Below are positions 21,501-32,585 of a DNA stretch of 64,000 nucleotides, in pieces (position 1 is the first letter of the stretch; each line of letters begins with the position of its first letter). Location: contig SIJG01000079.1 of the NCBI GenBank assembly GCA_023374025.1, positions 62,001 through 126,000 of the forward strand. Reading direction: 5' to 3'. Source of the stretch: Heterodera schachtii (lineage: Eukaryota > Nematoda > Chromadorea > Rhabditida > Heteroderidae). The notes below the pieces were generated by a model. The model was not told where the DNA came from. It saw only the letters and a program-made list of their open reading frames with translations, and searched no databases. Both the position numbers and the translations under genes were made by a program.

Positions 21501-22086
21501 TAGGGCTGCTAATTTTATGTAAATACATATTTTTTTCCTGGATTCTCCATAGCCTAATTAGTGGGAAAAACACTTTCTTTTTTGTGTTTGCGAACAAAAG
21601 TTGGGACTTTTATTTACATATTTTTACATATTTTGGGATTTTTTACATATTACATATGTACATATTTTTATACATATTTTGGACTTTTTCGTACATATTT
21701 CGCAATTTTTCGTACATATTTTCATTTTTTTAACATATTTTGAGGATTTTGGAAAATTTATAGAAATTTTTTGTGAAAAATTAAATATTTTTTTTTGAAA
21801 ATGTATCCCTAAAAATCGAATTTTTTTTTTCAAAATCAAAAATTAATTTTTGAAATACTAAAATGTAATTCTAAGCCTATTTTTGTTATTTATATGGCAT
21901 TTTGTGCCTATTTCACTTTTTACAAAGAATTTTTTTCCAAAAATTAACCATTAAAAAAAATTTTATTTACATATTTTAATACATATTTGGGGGTTTTTGT
22001 ACATATTTCATACATATTTTAGCATTTTTTATGCATATTTTATTTACATAATTCGCGATTTTTCTTACATAAAATTAGCAGCCCTA
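21501..22086. mobile_element. hAT-like MITE with TACATATTTT repeats
   Basis: A 586-bp element begins TAGGGCTGCTAATTTTATGT and ends with the complement of the same sequence. It is flanked by an exact 8-bp duplication GTTATCAC (21493-21500, 22087-22094). The 8-bp duplication and TAGGG ends fit the hAT superfamily. The interior is mostly repeated TACATATTTT-like units, which explains the open frames seen there. No transposase. Confidence 0.92.
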
Positions 22087-22552
22087 GTTATCACATCACT
22101 CAAGGAAGCGATGTTACAAAAGGGGAACTATAAGTTACAATGAGAATGGCTTTCGCCAAAAAAGAAATTTGGCAAACAAACACATACTCTCCTGTTATGC
22201 CACTCCCAGTTATTTCCATAAAAAACAATCAAACTAACAAAATTTTTTCACAACCAAACAAAAACCAATCTGATGTCAAAATAAAGAATGTTTTTTAATT
22301 TATGGGAGCTCGGGATGACAGGAAAGTACTCAAATGGATTTTAAAGAATATTAATTTGATGGCTTGTCTATAAATGCTTTTACATATTATGTTTCCCTTA
22401 AAGATAAAATGTGCCGAAATTTTTGACCGTTATGATGGATTACGCGGATTAAAGATTTCTAAAATAATCCTTTCTAATCACAGATTACGCAGTTAGGTCC
22501 CGGCCCTAGTTACTCCGACAGATATTTAGGCAAAGTTTATGCATACAGTAAG

Positions 22553-22795
22553 CAGGGCTGTACGCAATTACGGATTCTATAATGACGGCATTTTATGCCT
22601 AATTAATTACGGGGTGATGTAATTGAAAATTCTCGGTAATTACGGGGTGAAGTAATTGAAAAATCTAGGTAATTACGGTTAAAAATCTCCGTAATGAAAA
22701 ATCTCTGTAATTACGGGGCTCAGTAATTGAAATACCCGTAATTACGTGTTTTCGTAATTCAAAACCCAGTAAGGCACAGCTCTAACATTAAGGTC
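22553..22795. mobile_element. Possible hAT-like MITE with GTAATTACGG repeats
   Basis: CAGGGCTGTACG at the left and the complement of AGAGCTGTGCC at the right may be diverged inverted ends. Between them are tandem copies of GTAATTACGGGGT(C/G)A(A/G). No clear target duplication. It lies beside the glycosyltransferase-like remnant. Confidence 0.4.
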
Positions 22796-23200
22796 TCCAT
22801 TAACTGACTGACCATTTCTTGTAAGGGCCATTTGGGTCTCGTACAGGTTCACGATGTCCCCCAACGCCGACAAATAGCAGCGGATGTTTTGTGGCAATGT
22901 GCCGAAATTGGCACAGTGCCGTTGTTGCCACACAAAGCCACCATACGACTGACAATTCATTAATTAGGTAATTAATGGGGTTAATTAATTAACTAACTAA
23001 TTAATGGAGTTAATTAATTAATTCATTAGCAACTTACTTTGAAGTGCAAATTCAAGTACTTATCCACAAAACCACGCAACAGCAGCAAATCGCCATGTTT
23101 CTTCTGTTCCTCGTTCATCTGTTGTTGTACATTGTCCGCTTCGCCTTGGGGCGATGGGTCGGCGATCAGAAAACGCACGACTTGGCCAAGTGCCAAAAAT
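22796..23200 (-). pseudogene. Galactosyltransferase-like (GT31 type) gene remnant
   Basis: On the minus strand an exon at about 23035-23190 encodes VVRFLIADPSPQGEADNVQQ, then NEEQKKHGDLLLL and FVDKYLNLHFK, ending at a GTAAGT donor. E..HGDLL..FVD.Y.NL..K is the pattern of beta-1,3-galactosyltransferases (Galactosyl_T family). After a GTCAG acceptor near 22948 the next exon reads YGGFVWQQRHCAN in one frame. The downstream signature PVRDPNGPYKKWSVS (compare P.RD..KW.VS in the family) is in another frame. No DDD-type metal-binding motif is preserved. A repeat element follows directly. I read this as a degraded gene; a sequencing or splicing alternative is possible. Confidence 0.45.
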
Positions 23201-23534
23201 TCAAAATTTTAAATGATTTAAAATATTTAAAAAAAATTCACTGCGTCTTTCATCCCGTCCCCCGGATTAAGCTTCTCCTCTCAAAGCCGTTTCTACGTGA
23301 CAAAATCAGTAGTATCAGTTTGGTTCCGCTTGGACATCCATTTTCAAATTCTATTCGACAGTTAATGTCAATGTTTTTAAAGCGAATTTTGAATTTCTAT
23401 AAAATTAAAGTAATTATAATTATTATTTAATTCATAATTCTTAAACCCGGAGCTACCGTATCTTCTGAAATAGAGAATACCGTATTTGATCATTCTCTTT
23501 ATTATTATTGTAAAAAATATTACACTACACACAC

Positions 23535-24350
23535 ATCTGTTTTGGCAAAAAACTGCCTCATCATTTGACCACCATCAAGGAGCGGAAATTGTCCTTGCAT
23601 CTGACAACAATTAAACATGAAATGAATGTATGTATTGGTGAATAGTTGATTAATTAATTACTATTCCTTCATTAAAAAATACATGATTCATTAAAAATAA
23701 TTACCGTCTTAATTTTTAATTAATTAACTATTACCAATGCTTCCATGGTGCAGTTGCTGCCTCGGCTGATGAACAGCTTCATCTCCTGCTGCTTATTCAT
23801 CATCTGCATCATGTCCACCCCGAGCAGCCAAAGTGCGGCATAATCTGCCAAAAATGCCAAGCCATTTTGATGAAGATTGGCCAAGAAATCATTTTGCATG
23901 GCATTCTCATCCAAAGTAAATGAAGCATTTTCTGTTGAAATTTTAATTTAAAATAAACTAATTTAAATCATTTTGCCACCATTTATTATCGAAATGCGCG
24001 TGAAAGGTTCACCAATTTGGTTCTGATCGAATAGAATTGAAAATTGATGTTGATTTTCTCCAAAATTATAGCTTAATTTGATGAAATAAATTTAATGACT
24101 TAATTAATTCAATTATTTTAATACCGCAATTTCCCATGGAAATTAAGCATCAATTATGTGAATTATCATTATTATTATTATTTAATTCCTAACGGTTGTA
24201 AAGCAATTGATGTCTCTAACACGAAGGCAAATTGTGCTAATTGTGTGCTATTGTTCGTTGGCATTGGCACTGTACGAAGTTTAATGCCACGCCAATGAAT
24301 TGTGCCATTTCTATTCTTGGCCATCATTTTCGCGCATTCGATCGTAATTG
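23535..24350 (-). other. Exon-like open segments of unknown gene, minus strand
   Basis: Four stretches with plausible AG acceptors could be exons: about 24195-24350 (DNPITIECAKMMAKNRNG...), 23985-24065 (ENQHQFSILFDQNQIGEPF...), 23740-23935 (ENASFTLDENAMQNDFLANL...) and 23537-23608 (MQGQFPLLDGGQMMRQFFAK). They lie in the same orientation as the glycosyltransferase-like remnant and may belong to it or to a separate broken gene. I recognise no domain. Confidence 0.35.
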
Positions 24351-24649
24351 GATTATCCTTATGAAAATCAATTAATTAGGAACATATTTATATAGGTAAT
24401 TAAGGCGGTCATTTATTAGCTCTTTATTACCAATTATGAATGCTCTTTTCACTTTAAAATTGACAAAAGTGTCCAAATGAGTGCCGCCACGTTGAAGCAA
24501 TGCCGGGTAACAGATCAACACTCTTAAATGGCAATTAAAGTATTTATGTATTTTGCCAGAAATTATAATTGGTACAAATTGGGTATTTTTACCAGTAACT
24601 GATTGAACCGACACTGATTTAAAAAGCATTCATACTAATTAAATATATT

Positions 24650-26212
24650 TACTTTTACCGGAAAAGTTTTAACCACAACTGGTTTAAATATATTTCTTAA
24701 TTTTTGCCGGAAAAGTTTTAACCACAACTGGTTTAAATATATTTACTTTTGCCGGAAAAGTTTTAACAAAAACTGGTTTAATATATTTCTTAATTTTTGC
24801 CGGAAAAGTTTTAACCACAACTGGTTTAAATATATTTACTTTACTTTTTTGCCGGAAAAGTTTTAACAAAATCTGGTTTAAATATATTTCTTAATTTTTG
24901 CTGGAAAAGTTTTAACCACAACTGGTTTAAATATATTTACTTTTGCCGGAAAAGTTTTAACAAAATCTGGTTTAAATATATTTCTTAATTTTTGCCGGAA
25001 AAGTTTTAACCACAACTGGTTTAAATATATTTACTTTTGCCGGAAAAGTTTTAACAAAATCTGGTTTAAATATATTTCTTAATTTTTGCCGGAAAAGTTT
25101 TAACCACAACTGGTTTAAATATATTTACTTTACTTTTTTGCTGAAAAGGTTGAACCGCAACTGGTTTAAATATATTTACTTTTGCCGGAAAAGTTTTAAC
25201 AAAAACTGCGTTAAATATATTTCTTAATTTTTGCCGGAAAAGTTTTAACCACAACTGTTTTAAATATATTTACTTTACTTTTTTGCCGGAAAAGTTTTAA
25301 CAAATCTGGTTTAAATATATTTCTTAATTTTTGCCGGAAAAGTTTTAACCACAACTGGTTTAAATATATTTACTTTTGCCGAAAAAGTTTTAACAAAATC
25401 TGGTTTAAATATATTTCTTAATTTTTGCCGGAAAAGTTTTAACCACAACTGGTTTAAATATATTTACTTTTGCCGGAAAAGTTTTAACAAAAACTGGTTT
25501 AAATATATTTCTTAATTTTTGCCGGAAAAGTTTTAACCACAACTGGTTTAAATACATTTACTTTACTTTTTGCCGGAAAAGTTTTAACAAAATCTGGTTT
25601 AAATATATTTCTTAATTTTTGCCGGAAAAGTTTTAACCACAACTGGTTTAAATATATTTACTTTTGCCGGAAAAGTTTTAACAAAAACTGGTTTAAATAT
25701 ATTTCTTAATTTTTGCCGGAAAAGTTTTAACCACAACTGGTTTAAATACATTTACTTTACTTTTTGCCGGAAAAGTTTTAACAAAATCTGGTTTAAATAT
25801 ATTTCTTAATTTTTGCCGGAAAATTTTAACCACAACTGGTTTAAATATATTTACTTTTGCCGGAAAAGTTTTAACAAAAACTGGTTTAAATATATTTCTT
25901 AATTTTTGCCGGAAAAGTTTTAACCACAACTGGTTTAAATATATTTACTTTACTTTTTTGCCTGAAAAGGTTGAACCACAACTGGTTTAAATATATTTAC
26001 TTTTACCGGAAAAGTTTTAACCACAACTGGTTTAAATATATTTCTTAATTTTTGCCGGAAAAGTTTTAACCACAACTGGTTTAAATATATTTACTTTACT
26101 TTTTTGCGTGAAAAGGTTGAACCACAACTAGTTTAAATATATTTACTTTACTTTTTTGCCTGAAAAGGTTGAACCACAACTGGTTTAAATATATTTACTT
26201 TTTATTAAAATG
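24650..26212. repeat. Minisatellite of ~45-50-bp units, about 33 copies
   Basis: Units of GCCGGAAAAGTTTTAAC-CACAACTGG-TTTAAATATATTTA alternate with units containing AACAAAATCTGG and TTTCTTAATTTTTG. The alternation implies a two-unit higher-order repeat of about 95 bp. The flanking 26213-26600 contains diverged copies (CCGCTGGTTTAGTTTGTTTA). Short open frames with AVVKTFPAK-type peptides are repeat artefacts. It separates two groups of minus-strand exons. Confidence 0.95.
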
Positions 26213-26649
26213 GTTTAATTTATTTACTTTTACTTAGAGTGGATTATTGAACCGCCGCTGGTTTAGTTTGTTTACAATATTGTTTTAACTAATTTACGCT
26301 CTTCGTTCAAATGTATTAAACCCACTGGTTTGAATATACTTTTTGTATTGGTTTAAATATATTTCCGGAAACGTATTGAACCGCTAGTCGTTTAAATGAA
26401 TTTACATTGGAGTCGTAATGTATGAACCGCCACTGGTTTCAATGTAGTACTAACATTAACGGTTTAAATGTATTAACCGCTACTTGTTTATGGTACTTCG
26501 AAGCTTTTTTAAATGGGTTTACTTTTACTCTACTTTTTTAAATGTACTTACTTTGCCAGATGGTTTAATTAATTTTACTTTAATTTTTGTAATAAAAGGG
26601 ATTGAATAAATATTTATTTAATAATTTGTTATATTTCACTTTTTATTTA

Positions 26650-26958
26650 TTATTTTATTTCCAACCCTTCGTCGCAATTTCCGCCGTCTTTTGGAAGTCG
26701 AAATTCAATTCCATAAGGCTTCTCATTGGCTTCATCCGTCCCATTTTTAGGCTTACATTTTTCAGACGGTGCTTCAACATGGATGCGTTTCATTCTGTCG
26801 GTGCCATTTGTCAAATAAAAACTGTAAAATTACGGTAATTAACAAAATAAAAATAAAAATTATTTTTACGGTTTGGTGAGTGACAATTGGCCATAGGACA
26901 ACAAATTAAAAAGCACAATGAAAAAAGAGATAAAATTGCTAAGGATGAAAAGATTCAT
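26650..26958 (-). CDS. Small predicted secreted protein
   Basis: Two exons, 26870-26958 and 26650-26821, are joined by a 48-bp intron with GTAAAA donor and TTTTACAG acceptor, giving 86 residues. The N-terminus (MNLFILSNFISFFIVLFNLL) is a strong signal-peptide-like hydrophobic stretch with a polar region after it. The mature part is hydrophilic, with two Cys (KCKPKNG and GGNCDEG), several NGT sites and no recognised domain. In a plant-parasitic nematode a short secreted protein could be an effector, but nothing in the sequence shows that. It could also be the first exons of the minus-strand gene whose other exons lie beyond the minisatellite. The C-terminal stop lies in AT-rich DNA. Confidence 0.45.
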
Positions 26959-27769
26959 AATATACTCTCTTCTAAAAAACTTTGAAATTTATTGAAATTT
27001 AAATATAAATTATTATTTTACTTTTATTTACTATAAAATAATTAATTCAATTTCATTTTTTTATAATTTGTCATACAATGAAAATGATTTAACATTTTTA
27101 AAATTCGTTTTCTTTTCTGTCCATCATCTGTGTGAAAATGAAATGAAATGGATAGATAGAAGATGATTCATTTGTCAGCAGAATTTGATGAATAATCACG
27201 CAAAAATGCAATGAATTTTAAAAATTTAAATTAATTAAATTAAAAATAATACAAATAAAATTTATTACTTTTGTCCGTCACCTTTACTATTGCTTATTTA
27301 TTCATAATTCTCCAATTTCATTTTAAATCTTTGCCTACAAATTTGGAATTTTTGAAGAAATGGATAACATTGGGCATATCGGCAAAATTTGGGGCGGGGG
27401 AAGGAATTTGACGGATTAATTTGGCGGCTAATCCTTTGAATTTATTAGGGTCATTAATTCATAATACGTATAAGGTATACGTTTCGTCATTGCAGAAATT
27501 TAGTGCCTCATTTTCCCTTAAATTTATCAGTTATGTGTCCCATTTGTTGTCCTGGTATCATTATGTACAAATGGTGCAAGACTTAGGTACTAAAAACTGC
27601 CAACATATGATTTACAATTTTCTTTAAAATTTCATTAAATTTTGGTAAAATTTTAAAACAAATAATTTTGATTCCTTTAGTTTTTAAAGAAATAACACAT
27701 AAATTACCAAATTTTTACTCAAACAATAGACAGATTCTAGGTGATAAACTTTGTTGTCTTTTTTATTAT
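26959..27769. other. AT-rich spacer with one possible exon fragment
   Basis: Mostly AT-rich without gene structure. On the minus strand 27313-27450 reads NDPNKFKGLAAKLIRQIPSP...NVIHFFKNSKFV without a stop. It looks protein-like but has no clear acceptor, so it is not called as a gene. Confidence 0.3.
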
Positions 27770-27774
27770 CTCCC

Positions 27775-28044
27775 TGTTACGCCGCTATGTCCAAAGTGAA
27801 TAAACCAAAAGTTTATTCAAACAAAATAAAAAGGGGACAAGGCGAACAATAAATTAAATATTGATTGGAAAATGGGGTCACAGAGGAAAGAGGAGAAAAT
27901 GACAAAGTGAACAGAAGAAGTGAATGAGGGAGGATGGAGGAGGGGTATTTATGCAAAAATAAATGAGGGGTCAACAGTGTATGTGTGGAGGGGGAAAAAG
28001 ATAAAACATAATGCCACACATATTCAAATGGTGTCTCCCGAACA
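27775..28044 (-). repeat. 3' LTR of the intact gypsy element
   Basis: On the minus strand the LTR begins TGTTCGGGAGACACC and ends GGCGTAACA (270 bp). It is identical by eye to 32586-32855. Confidence 0.95.
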
Positions 28045-28056
28045 CCTCCCCTTTTA
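28045..28056 (-). promoter_or_regulatory. Polypurine tract
   Basis: Minus-strand AAAAGGGGAGG directly precedes the 3' LTR, as expected for plus-strand priming. Confidence 0.75.
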
Positions 28057-28100
28057 AAAGAGTCTTCCATCCTTCTGATCAGCAGGCACAGGTCCTCAGA

Positions 28101-31100
28101 TCACTTCGGCGAGTAGCGATCGGGCGGACGACGGTTCCGTTGGGGGTACTGTCGTCGAGGACGAATCGGCGAAATTTGCTGTTGTTCGGCAGGTGGTGGA
28201 TCATTTGCTGGCTCAGCATTGTCCACAATATTTGGTTGAACCACGGCCACGTTTGGGCGCTGGTTTGGTTGTTGTGCCACGTTTGGCAAACCAAATTCTT
28301 CATTCAACACAGTCAATGGATCAATGTCCATTTGGTTGGTGTCCCTTTTGATCAGCTGGTTGGCGTGGAAACGGGATGTTGATCCGTTCGGAAATGCCAC
28401 GTCGTACATCACTCCTTTCGAAGTCGTGACATGTCCAGGTCTCCATTGTTGGGACAGCCGGTGACGAGCATAAACCTTTTCTCCGACTGAGAAAAATCTC
28501 GGTTTTGCTCCAAAGCGCCGGTTGAATGTCCTTTCCATTGCTTCGTCACGGATGATCGGCTGTTTCGGTTTTGGCATGAGCAGGTCCAATGTTGTCCGAA
28601 GTTTGCGCTGGAGGAACATTTCGGCCGGAGTTTTGCCATTTAGCGACTCGCTTGGCGTATTCCTGTACGTGACCAAAAATGTTTCCAATGCGCTGGCAAT
28701 TCCCTCCCCTTTTAATTTTCGGGACGTTCGTTTGAACGTGTCCACAAAACGTTCAGCCTGCCCATTTGACATGGGATTATAAGGCGCCGAAAACAGGTGG
28801 GTAATGCCGTTTTGAGTGACGAACTGCTTGAATTCGTTGGACGTAAATTGGGTGCCGTTGTCGGTGACCAATGTCTCCGGCAAGCCAAAAGTTGTGCAAA
28901 GGCCACGCAACTTTTCAATTGTTGCGGATGTTCCGGACGAGCGCATCTCGAAAACTTCGGGCCATTTCGAGAAAGAGTCCACGATGATGAGGAACATCTT
29001 TCCGAAGAACGGTCCAGCATAGTCCATATGGATCCGTTTCCATGGACCATCCGTTTTCGGCCAAGAGTGAAGTTCGGTCTTCACTGGCGCTTTTGCTTCG
29101 GCAGCGCACGGTTGGCACGATTTTACCACGTTTTCGATTTGCTCGTCCATTCCTGGCCAATAAACGTATTGGCGCGCGAGGCTTTTCATTCGCTTAATTC
29201 CGGGGTGCCCTTTGTGCAAAAGTTGCAACACCTCATTTTGCAGAGAGGCGGGGACTACAACTCGATCGGAAAATAACAAACAATCATTTTCGATTGTCAA
29301 TGCCTCGCGCCTGCGGTGGAACGGCAGAAGTTCGTCCGAAATTGCCTTTTTGTTGGGCCATTGAGTTTTGACGAACTTTTTGACCTTCTGAATTGTCTGA
29401 TCCTGATCAGCGGCTCTGATCAGATCTTCATTGACAATCGGAAGCCCTTTTTCGATGGCGTTCAGCACAAAACTTCCAGCAGTGCTAATACTTGCCACAA
29501 TTCGTTCATCGTCCGGAAGTGGCGTTTTTGCGATCAGTCGCGACAAAACATCGGCATGTCCAAATTCTGACGTGCTTTTGTATTCTATGTTGAAGTCGTA
29601 GCCTAAAAGTATGATGGCCCAGCGCTGCAATCGATTTGCGGTGCAAGCTTTTATCCCCTTTTTGTTGCCAAAAATGGCCAACAAAGGTTTGTGATCCGTT
29701 TGCAGTGTAAAATGGCGTCCAAACAGATATTTGTGGAATTTTTTTACTGCATAGATCAGAGCTAAACCCTCCTTTTCAATTTGGGAATAGTTCTTTTCAG
29801 CGGGCGTAAGCGAGCATGATGCGTGCGCGATGGCCTTCAAATTGCCTTCCGGAAAGCGATGACAAATGACGGCTCCAATGCCATGCTCAGAAGCATCGGC
29901 AGAAACGACGATTTCTCTAGCCGGGTCGTAATGCGTCAGCAGTTTGTCTGACTGCAGGATTTTGATGACCTTATTGAAGGCCTGCTGGCACTCATTTGAC
30001 CAATTCCATGCCACGTCCTGCTTCAACAACTCATCCATTGGTTGTCTGATGAATCTCATGTTTCGGACGAATTGCTGATAGTGATTGATCATTCCAAGGA
30101 ACGAACGCAATTCCGAAACATTTGTTGGCACTGGCATTTCAGCAATGGCTTGGATTTTCGCTGGGTCCGGCCTTCTTCCGTCTTTATCGACAATAAAGCC
30201 CAAATATTTGATTTGGCTTTGGAAGAAGGAGCACTTCTCTGGCTTGATCCGGAATCCAAAGTTTTCCATTCGTTGGAAAACATTTGCCAAATGCTTTTGA
30301 TGTTCATCTGCGGAGTTGCTCACAACGATGACATCGTCCAGATACGCGATTGCGCAATTACAGCCAGCCAACATCGAATCCATTATGGATTGAAAAATTC
30401 CAGGGGCGGACTTTACCCCAAAAGGAAGCCGTTGGTATTCAAAATTACCACGATGCGTTGCAATGGTGCACAATTCTTTCGAATTGTCATCCAACTCAAT
30501 CTGCAAATACGCATCTTTGAGATCGATCTGGGAGAAGACTTGTCCTCCATTCAGTGTCGCAAAAATGTCCTCGGGCACTGGTAATGGGTGCTGATGCAGC
30601 AGAAGCGCACTATTCAATCCCGTTGAAAAGTCGGCGCAAACGCGTGTGGAACCGTTGCCCTTTTTGACCACAACAATGGGTGCGGCCCAACGAGTGTGTT
30701 CCACCGGACGAATGACTCCGAGTTCCATAAGCCGGTCCAATTCGGCCTCAACCACCAATTTGGTGTTGTATGGCACAGGACGAGGTCGGCAATACACAGG
30801 AACGGCGTCGTGTTTCAGCTCCAATCGGGCTTTTGCCTTCACGCATCGGCCAAGTCCATCGGCAAACAGTCGAGAAAATTTTTCTTTCAAAATTTCCAAA
30901 GTCGAATCCTGCTCCGAAAATTGGACATTGTTGAGCTTCAAAACATCTGTCAGATTCGTCCGAAATGAGTCCATAAGACCCAAAGCATCCAGCATGTCGA
31001 TCCCCAAAAGGTTTAATGATCCTTCGTCGGATACATAAAATGTTCCTTTTGTCTTACGCCCTCCGATCGAAAATGTTGCTGTTCCCTTGCCAAACAAGCG

Positions 31101-32300
31101 GCATTGGGATCCATCGTGATAAAATGCCTGCTCACTGCAGGGGCTCAGCCGAGTGCCAATCAATTGATGCGATTCCTTGTTTAGCACCGTGATTTCGGCA
31201 CCCGGGTCCATCACGAATTCGATTGCGTTCCCATCGACGTTGACGGGCGCTTCGATCAGGCGTTTGGGCTGATTAACCAAGTTAATCATCAGCCCTCCAA
31301 GCCTAACAGAATTGGCTTGTTTTCGATGGTTGGCATTCTTTGCCAAATTTCGCTTGACCCAAGCCTGGTGCTTCTCGCACATCTTCTCCAAATGTCCTGA
31401 TTTGTTGCACCTTTTGCAGACAACACTGCTGTGCGGACACGATTTGGGAGAATGGGTCTTACCGCAACGCCAACATGATCGATCGGTCGAATTTTTCGGC
31501 TGATCATGGCATTTTTCCGGCGGTTTGCTGCGTCCATGCCACTTTTTGACTGCGAAGATGTTCTTCGTGCCGGTTGGCTGTTCGATGACTTTTGCCTCGG
31601 CGATTGTGGACAGGTAAACCTGTAAATCTTCCACAATATTGTCATATTTGACATTGTCCCCGTCTGCTGTAAGCTTGGCCAAAATGCGTTGGCGCAAGGC
31701 AGAATCGCTGTGGGACTTCAGTGCTGTCAGCAGCATGAGGCAGTGGAATTGTTCCTTGTTCAAAATGTCGAACTTGAACTCCTGGAGCAACTTCCGATGT
31801 CTGTTCACAAATTGTCGGAAATCTTCACCATTCCCTCTTTCGGCTTTCAAACACTCATATCGGTCGATGAAAATTGATTGTGGACGACAGAAAAGCTTTT
31901 GCAGCCTTTTGATTGTGTCGTCAAATCCGAAATCAGTGACCACTGACGGCAATACAGATCGGCTGTATTCCGAGAATGCGTCTTCACTCAATTTGTTCAT
32001 CAGACACTTAACCTTTGTCGCGTCCTTCGCATTCGGTGCAGAGCAGTCGAGAGCGAACTTAAATCGCTCGAGCCACTCAGTGACTTTGCTCTTTTCATCG
32101 GAGCACTCGAATGGAATGATGTCCGGCAGCGCTGGAATTGTGTCATGAACAATTTGAGGTTGAACGGCAGCAGGTGCAGCAGCAACCGCATTATTTGCGA
32201 GCAGCTGTGCGATTTGGTCTGCTTGCTGCCTCGCAATTTGCTGCTGTTCTCCAAGCAACCTGACCAACTGGTCAATGGCTGGGTCCTGCTGTGCTGGCAT
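28101..32300 (-). CDS. Gag-Pol polyprotein of the intact gypsy element
   Basis: One 1399-residue frame. A helical Gag region comes first. Two zinc knuckles follow near residues 275-305 (CWRCGKTHSPKSC, which has one residue fewer than standard CCHC, and CKRCNKSGHLEKMC). A protease motif DPGA is at residue ~365. RT has YLDDVIVV near residue 650. RNase H has ADASEHG, QIEKEG and LQTDHKPL. An HHCC integrase finger (HKGHPG...CQPC) precedes the DDE core with D in DYAGPFFGK, D in TDNGTQF and E in GQAERF. A Pro/Arg-rich tail ends RRPPDRYSPK. The order PR-RT-RH-IN is that of Ty3/gypsy. No separate env ORF. The single frame means Gag and Pol are fused without a frameshift signal, so their ratio must be set another way. 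Compared with the nested element at 1769-6448 it retains the ~100-residue RNase H-integrase linker. Confidence 0.97.
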   Translation of the reverse strand: MPAQQDPAIDQLVRLLGEQQQIARQQADQIAQLLANNAVAAAPAAVQPQIVHDTIPALPDIIPFECSDEKSKVTEWLERFKFALDCSAPNAKDATKVKCLMNKLSEDAFSEYSRSVLPSVVTDFGFDDTIKRLQKLFCRPQSIFIDRYECLKAERGNGEDFRQFVNRHRKLLQEFKFDILNKEQFHCLMLLTALKSHSDSALRQRILAKLTADGDNVKYDNIVEDLQVYLSTIAEAKVIEQPTGTKNIFAVKKWHGRSKPPEKCHDQPKNSTDRSCWRCGKTHSPKSCPHSSVVCKRCNKSGHLEKMCEKHQAWVKRNLAKNANHRKQANSVRLGGLMINLVNQPKRLIEAPVNVDGNAIEFVMDPGAEITVLNKESHQLIGTRLSPCSEQAFYHDGSQCRLFGKGTATFSIGGRKTKGTFYVSDEGSLNLLGIDMLDALGLMDSFRTNLTDVLKLNNVQFSEQDSTLEILKEKFSRLFADGLGRCVKAKARLELKHDAVPVYCRPRPVPYNTKLVVEAELDRLMELGVIRPVEHTRWAAPIVVVKKGNGSTRVCADFSTGLNSALLLHQHPLPVPEDIFATLNGGQVFSQIDLKDAYLQIELDDNSKELCTIATHRGNFEYQRLPFGVKSAPGIFQSIMDSMLAGCNCAIAYLDDVIVVSNSADEHQKHLANVFQRMENFGFRIKPEKCSFFQSQIKYLGFIVDKDGRRPDPAKIQAIAEMPVPTNVSELRSFLGMINHYQQFVRNMRFIRQPMDELLKQDVAWNWSNECQQAFNKVIKILQSDKLLTHYDPAREIVVSADASEHGIGAVICHRFPEGNLKAIAHASCSLTPAEKNYSQIEKEGLALIYAVKKFHKYLFGRHFTLQTDHKPLLAIFGNKKGIKACTANRLQRWAIILLGYDFNIEYKSTSEFGHADVLSRLIAKTPLPDDERIVASISTAGSFVLNAIEKGLPIVNEDLIRAADQDQTIQKVKKFVKTQWPNKKAISDELLPFHRRREALTIENDCLLFSDRVVVPASLQNEVLQLLHKGHPGIKRMKSLARQYVYWPGMDEQIENVVKSCQPCAAEAKAPVKTELHSWPKTDGPWKRIHMDYAGPFFGKMFLIIVDSFSKWPEVFEMRSSGTSATIEKLRGLCTTFGLPETLVTDNGTQFTSNEFKQFVTQNGITHLFSAPYNPMSNGQAERFVDTFKRTSRKLKGEGIASALETFLVTYRNTPSESLNGKTPAEMFLQRKLRTTLDLLMPKPKQPIIRDEAMERTFNRRFGAKPRFFSVGEKVYARHRLSQQWRPGHVTTSKGVMYDVAFPNGSTSRFHANQLIKRDTNQMDIDPLTVLNEEFGLPNVAQQPNQRPNVAVVQPNIVDNAEPANDPPPAEQQQISPIRPRRQYPQRNRRPPDRYSPK

Positions 32301-32304
32301 TTTT

Positions 32305-32545
32305 GAAGAATGACGAACCGACTCGGTTTTGAATTCGTTTTCCTTTGCCGACTCGGCTTAACGAATTTGAAGCTGTGCCGTCTCGGCTTTGTCGAAGAAT
32401 TTGGCCAGACTTGGCTTATGTGACGAAATTGCTAGCCGACTGGCTTTGTTGAAGAATGAATGCCGACTCGGCTTTTCAGAAGGTATGTCCAAAGACTCGG
32501 TCCTGAAAGATGAATAGCCGATGGCTTTCAAACTTACAATTTGAA
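32305..32545 (-). repeat. Array of GCCGAGTCGGC hairpins in the gypsy leader
   Basis: About seven or eight copies of a short palindrome, consensus GCCGAGTCGGC on the sense strand, lie between the PBS and the gag ATG. Variants include AACCGAGTCGGTT, GCCGAGACGGC and GCCAGTCGGC. Most keep a 4-5-bp stem. The core CCGAGT(C/T)GG is the same as in the leader of the other gypsy element although the flanks differ. Confidence 0.8.
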
Positions 32546-32564
32546 GCCAAAAAGATGAGTCCAA

Positions 32565-32582
32565 TCAGAGCGGGCGTCGCCA
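32565..32582 (-). promoter_or_regulatory. Primer-binding-site-like sequence
   Basis: Minus-strand TGGCGACGCCCGCTCTGA starts three bases inside the 5' LTR boundary. The primer tRNA was not identified. Confidence 0.5.
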
Positions 32583-32585
32583 ATT

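Noticed and set aside
24684..25929. Minus-strand ORFs with repeated VVKTFPAK
   Set aside because: Translation of the minisatellite units only.
24650..26212. CRISPR-like array of regularly spaced repeats
   Set aside because: The units are contiguous with no unique spacers, and the setting is a eukaryotic genome.
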